From NCBI GenBank assembly GCA_035942915.1, contig DASZCR010000205.1:1-8973 (forward strand): DNA of 8,973 nucleotides. The letters are read 5' to 3'. Below, one piece after another: positions 5,994-8,973 of the stretch; position 1 is the stretch's first letter; every line of letters begins with the position of its first letter. The notes under the pieces were generated by a model. The model saw only the letters and a program-made list of their open reading frames with translations, made no database searches and had not been told where the DNA came from. Source of the stretch: DASZCR01 sp035942915 (lineage in GTDB: Bacteria > Acidobacteriota > Blastocatellia > Pyrinomonadales > Pyrinomonadaceae). Position numbers and translations under genes: made by a program.

Positions 5994-6095
5994 GCGAAAG
6001 TAAAAGGGCGAAAGGTTGAAGGCAACAGCGAAGATAAGAAGGAGCATCCCTCTTATCTTCGCTGTGTCCTTTTGCCTTTTGCCTTTTGCCTTTTC
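5994..6095. repeat. Inverted heptamer-repeat spacer between lon and the TPR gene
   Basis: The right arm has four exact-phase heptamers: CCTTTTG at 6068, 6075 and 6082, and CCTTTTC at 6089-6095. The left arm holds degenerate copies of the complement (GCGAAAG 5994-6000 and 6008-6014, GTTGAAG 6015-6021, GCAACAG 6022-6028). At the centre is a perfect 15-base inverted repeat, 6025-6039 with 6051-6065, around an 11-base loop. The heptamers on the two sides align in register outside this core, so the stem may reach about 40 imperfect pairs. The element starts seven bases after the lon stop and ends 15 bases before the next ATG. The heptamer differs from that of the 2881-2977 repeat, but the layout is the same. 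Confidence 0.85.
6025..6073 (+). terminator. Possible terminator of the lon transcript (core of the heptamer repeat)
   Basis: A perfect 15-base-pair stem (6025-6039 with 6051-6065) begins 38 bases after the lon stop codon. It is followed by GTCC and TTTT rather than an unbroken T-tract, with further TTTT groups in the next heptamers. The stem is strong enough for intrinsic termination, but the interrupted T-run makes this uncertain. It could instead protect the 3' end from exonucleases. Confidence 0.4.
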
Positions 6096-6101
6096 TAAAA
6101 T
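6072..6101 (+). promoter_or_regulatory. Predicted promoter of the TPR gene, with -35 inside the heptamer repeat
   Basis: TAAAAT (6096-6101) matches five of six -10 positions, and TTGCCT (6072-6077) matches four of six -35 positions with an 18-base spacer. The -35 is formed by the junction of two CCTTTTG heptamers. The GC-rich bases after the -10 (GGCGGCC) resemble those after the CBS-gene -10 (TGGCGC). Transcription would begin near 6108, about three bases before the ATG at 6111. That fits the lack of a ribosome binding site and suggests a leaderless mRNA. Confidence 0.45.
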
Positions 6102-6110
6102 GGCGGCCTC

Positions 6111-8894
6111 ATGACGAATCAGAAACGACTCGGACGGATGTCTCTCGCGCTGCTGCTCTTTGCCTGCGCGTGTCTCGTGCAGACGGTGACGGCGCAGACC
6201 AAGCCCACGCAGAAGAAGGGCGCGGCGCAAGGCGCGAAGCGACCCGAAGCGAAGCGCGTGAAAGCGACTGAGCCTGCTGCTGCCGCAGCCGCAACGGCGA
6301 CGCCGGCCGACCCGGCCAGCGAAGAGGCTCTCAAGAACGCGCTCGACGCGCTCGGCAAAGAGAAGCTTCCGGCCGCAGAGCGCGTCGCACGCCTCGAAGC
6401 TCTCATCGCCGCCAACCCGGCCGCGTCCGCACAGAGAGTGCGCGCACTCGAAAGTTTGACGAGCGCGCGAGCCGCGCTCGGAGACGAACGCCTGCGCGTG
6501 GGCGACGCGCTCGGCGGCATCGAACTCTTCCGTCGCGCCGTCGCCGACGCACCCCTAGACTCCGCGCTCGCCGCCAATGCCGCAGACAAGTCCGACCGCC
6601 TCTTTGCCAACGTCGTCTCACAACTGCCCGCCAACCTCTACGTGCTCGGCCATCCGGACGCGGCCTTCGATTTAGCGCGTCGCATCGAGGAGCGCGTCAA
6701 GCGTCATCCGCAACGCCTGCTCGCACTGGCGGCCTTCTATCTCGGCGTCGAGCGCGCAGACGAGGCCGAACGTCTGGCCGAGTCGGCCGTCAGGCTCGCG
6801 CCTGAGAGCGCAGCGGCGCATCAGGCGCTCGGCGAGGCATATCGCTTCAATCTGCGTCTCGACAAGGCGGCAGAGAAGTATGCGCGTGCGCTCGAACTCA
6901 ACCCGCAGGCGGCGAGCGCGCGCAAGAGTCTGGCCGACCTCAGACGCGCCAACGGCAAGCCCGAAGCGGCGCTCACGCTCTACCGCGAGCAACTCGCGGC
7001 CGACCCGAAGGACACGAGCGCGCGCGCAGGCCTCGTGCTCTCTCTGTTCGAGACGGGACAGCGCGAGGAGGCTGAGCGCGAGTTGCAGGCGGCGCTCGCC
7101 GAACAGCCTGAGAATCTGCCGTTGCTCGTCGGCGCGGCCTATTGGTACGCGGCGCACAACGAGGGCGCGCGCGCATTGGAGTTGGCAGGCAAGGCCGTCG
7201 CGCTCGAAGCGCGTGAGATTAAATGGGTCTGGGCAAGGATGGCGTTTGCGCGCGCACTGTTGGTAGAGAATCGCCCGTTTGAAGCCGAGCGTGCTTTGCG
7301 TCTCGCACGCACCATCGGCCGCTTCCCGACGCTCGACTACGAACTGGCAAGCACGATGGCCGCCGCCGGTCTCTATCAGGAAGCGGCTGAAGAGCTGGCG
7401 CGCACCTTCTCGCTCAAGGGCGGAGAGATTGAGACGCGACTGGCCGGACGGATTCCGGCGCGAGCCGCGAGTTTCGCCGAACTGCTCGCACCTGAGAGAC
7501 GCGCCAGCATCTTTCAGTACGAAGGCGTCGAGAACGAAGCGCAGGGACGGATGTTGAAGGCGCTGCTGTCCTTCCATCTCGCCGTTCGCACGTCGTCGGG
7601 CGAGAGGCTCGATGCTGCTGCCGAGCGCGACGCATTGGCGGCTGCCGCCGAGTTCGTCTCCGGCGACGACCCGATGCGCGCCTTCAGACATCTCTACGTC
7701 GCCAGCCAACTGCTGCAACGCGGTGCGGCTTTGCAGACGGTCGTCGAACAGGCCGAAGCGGCGATGCTCGGCGTCGAAGCCGCGCTCAACACGACGGCCG
7801 CGCCCGTGGCAACCGTCGCCGACGAGTTGACGAGCATCCGCGCCAGAGCCATCGCGGCGGGCACGACGCCGAACGTCCCGCAGGTGGCTCGACACATCCT
7901 CTCGAACGTCATGCGCGGGCGCATCGAAGACCTCGCCGGGTGGTCGCTCTACCTGCAAGGCAAACAGACGGAGGCGGTCGCGCGCCTCCGACTCGCCACC
8001 GGCGTACTACCCGAAGGAAGCCCCTGGTGGCGCGCCGCGCAGTGGCATATCGGCGCGGCGCTCGACGCGACCGGCAACCAGAAAGAGGCGCTCACGGCCT
8101 ACGTCCGCGCCTACAAGTGGTCGCCTGAACCGACGCGCCGCGTCGTCATTGAGACGCTCTATCGCAAGCTCAACAACGGCTCGCTCAACGGCCTCGAACG
8201 CATCCTCAACGAGCCGCGCACCGCCAACGCTGCAACAGACAGTGTCGCCGCCGCCATTGCACAACCGCCCGCCTCCACGCCCGCGACGAGCGGCGTCAGC
8301 GGCGGCAGCGGCAGCAACAGCCCGTCGCTTACGGCAAGCGCCTCCGTCGCTGTCGCTGCGCCCTCGCCGACGCCTTCACAGGCAGTGCCGGAGCAGGCGA
8401 CGCCGACAGAGGTCGCGCAAGTTCCGCCCGCTCAATCCGTCCCGACGCCGACGCCGACACCCACGCCGCAAGCTCAAGCGGAGGCCAACACCAATACGCC
8501 GCCCGCGTCAAACGACACGACCGCGCCGGTCGCTTCTCCATCTCCCACTCAGACGCCCGCGCCCGTCGCCGAACGCACGACGACGCGAACGGCGGAGAGG
8601 GGCGTCTGCGCGCTCTCCGTCAGCGAAAGCTCACTCTCGCTCAAGAACAGGGAAACGAGGACGCTCACCGTCAGTCTCGGCGACGGCGGCAACACAGACC
8701 TCGCGCGCATCAGCGCACTCACGCGCGACTGGGCTGACATCATCATCCTCGCCGAGCCGCGCACGCCCGCCGACATCGAGGCCAACGTGGCGCGCTACAC
8801 GATTTCTTCCATCAGCGACAAGGCCGGCACGTACACCGTCACTTTCAACTCGCCCTGCGGCAAAAAAGAGGTCGCCATCGAAGTCAAAACGTAA
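6111..8894 (+). CDS. Exported TPR-repeat protein with Pro/Thr-rich linker and C-terminal beta domain, 927 aa
   Basis: Residues 1-28 are a Sec signal peptide (KR, LGR, a hydrophobic run, cut after VTA). Cysteines at 19 and 21 do not fit a lipobox well. Residues 30-66 are Lys/Ala/Pro-rich. Helical repeats follow. Clear TPR units run from about 201 to 403 (for example AAAHQALGEAYRFNLRLDKA and AEKYARALELNPQ), a less regular helical stretch covers 404-600, and two more units lie at about 606-673. The segment PTRRVVIETLYRKLNNGSLNGLERIL (675-699) resembles the end of TPR regions that, in acidobacterial-type proteins as I recall them, precede a thioredoxin domain; none is present here. Residues 715-829 are a disordered Pro/Thr/Ser/Ala linker with a PTPTPTP run. 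Residues 830-927 look like an Ig-like or BACON-like beta domain with two cysteines (C833, C916) that could form a disulfide. TPRs mediate protein contacts; an envelope scaffold is likely, but the function is not known. Confidence 0.85.
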   Translation: MTNQKRLGRMSLALLLFACACLVQTVTAQTKPTQKKGAAQGAKRPEAKRVKATEPAAAAAATATPADPASEEALKNALDALGKEKLPAAERVARLEALIAANPAASAQRVRALESLTSARAALGDERLRVGDALGGIELFRRAVADAPLDSALAANAADKSDRLFANVVSQLPANLYVLGHPDAAFDLARRIEERVKRHPQRLLALAAFYLGVERADEAERLAESAVRLAPESAAAHQALGEAYRFNLRLDKAAEKYARALELNPQAASARKSLADLRRANGKPEAALTLYREQLAADPKDTSARAGLVLSLFETGQREEAERELQAALAEQPENLPLLVGAAYWYAAHNEGARALELAGKAVALEAREIKWVWARMAFARALLVENRPFEAERALRLARTIGRFPTLDYELASTMAAAGLYQEAAEELARTFSLKGGEIETRLAGRIPARAASFAELLAPERRASIFQYEGVENEAQGRMLKALLSFHLAVRTSSGERLDAAAERDALAAAAEFVSGDDPMRAFRHLYVASQLLQRGAALQTVVEQAEAAMLGVEAALNTTAAPVATVADELTSIRARAIAAGTTPNVPQVARHILSNVMRGRIEDLAGWSLYLQGKQTEAVARLRLATGVLPEGSPWWRAAQWHIGAALDATGNQKEALTAYVRAYKWSPEPTRRVVIETLYRKLNNGSLNGLERILNEPRTANAATDSVAAAIAQPPASTPATSGVSGGSGSNSPSLTASASVAVAAPSPTPSQAVPEQATPTEVAQVPPAQSVPTPTPTPTPQAQAEANTNTPPASNDTTAPVASPSPTQTPAPVAERTTTRTAERGVCALSVSESSLSLKNRETRTLTVSLGDGGNTDLARISALTRDWADIIILAEPRTPADIEANVARYTISSISDKAGTYTVTFNSPCGKKEVAIEVKT

Positions 8895-8973
8895 CGGTGT
8901 GCGACGGCCGCGAGCGTTCAGGAAAGCTAATCACGACGCCTCGCCTCCATCAGTGAAAGAAACAGCGCGCGAC
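8895..8973. other. Terminal stretch, no supported feature
   Basis: I see no convincing terminator after the TPR stop codon. On the minus strand two frames run in from the window edge and stop at 8933-8931 and 8929-8927; either could be the C-terminus of a convergent gene, but only about 13 codons are visible. A plus-strand GTG at 8953 has no ribosome binding site. Nothing can be assigned. Confidence 0.3.

Noticed and set aside
6672..7958. 428-codon minus-strand open frame opposite the TPR gene
   Set aside because: It is antisense to a clear TPR repeat region and shows no domain pattern or start signal.

Overview
The window is a GC-rich bacterial chromosome segment carrying six protein-coding genes and no RNA genes, insertion sequences or CRISPR array. 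GC-rich codon use, a secreted SIMPL protein with an extra N-terminal beta domain, a large secreted TPR protein ending in a Pro/Thr linker plus a beta domain, and heptamer-repeat intergenic spacers together suggest an environmental, probably Gram-negative bacterium. Acidobacteriota (Blastocatellia-like) is my best guess. It is an inference from gene style, because no rRNA or taxonomic marker is present.

Layout. 1-57 holds only a dyad and possible gene ends. 58-414 (minus strand) is a small Rieske [2Fe-2S] ferredoxin-like protein whose predicted promoter lies almost on its ATG. All other genes are on the plus strand. 604-1632 is an exported SIMPL/DUF541 (YggE-like) protein. After a 277-base gap with a good -10 box and a long, possibly structured leader comes 1910-2869, a CBS-pair protein with an unusual Arg/Gly/Asp/Tyr-rich, lysine-free disordered N-terminal half. 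A 97-base heptamer-repeat spacer follows, then a small heat-shock protein (2984-3361) and the ATP-dependent protease Lon (3416-5986), 54 bases apart. A second heptamer-repeat spacer leads to 6111-8894, a 927-residue exported TPR protein. The last 79 bases hold no supported feature.

How the genes may work together. The CBS protein (possible adenylate sensor), the small chaperone and Lon lie head-to-tail and look like a stress and protein-quality-control group. The SIMPL and TPR proteins are envelope or secreted proteins of unknown precise role.

The most unusual items are two. The first is the pair of inverted heptamer-repeat spacers, of nearly equal length (97 and about 95-102 bases). They have different heptamers but the same layout and a shared GATAAGA core word, and each fills the gap between two genes. 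The second is the RGG-like disordered domain fused to a CBS pair, in which 111 of the first 120 residues are R, G, D, E, Y or F.
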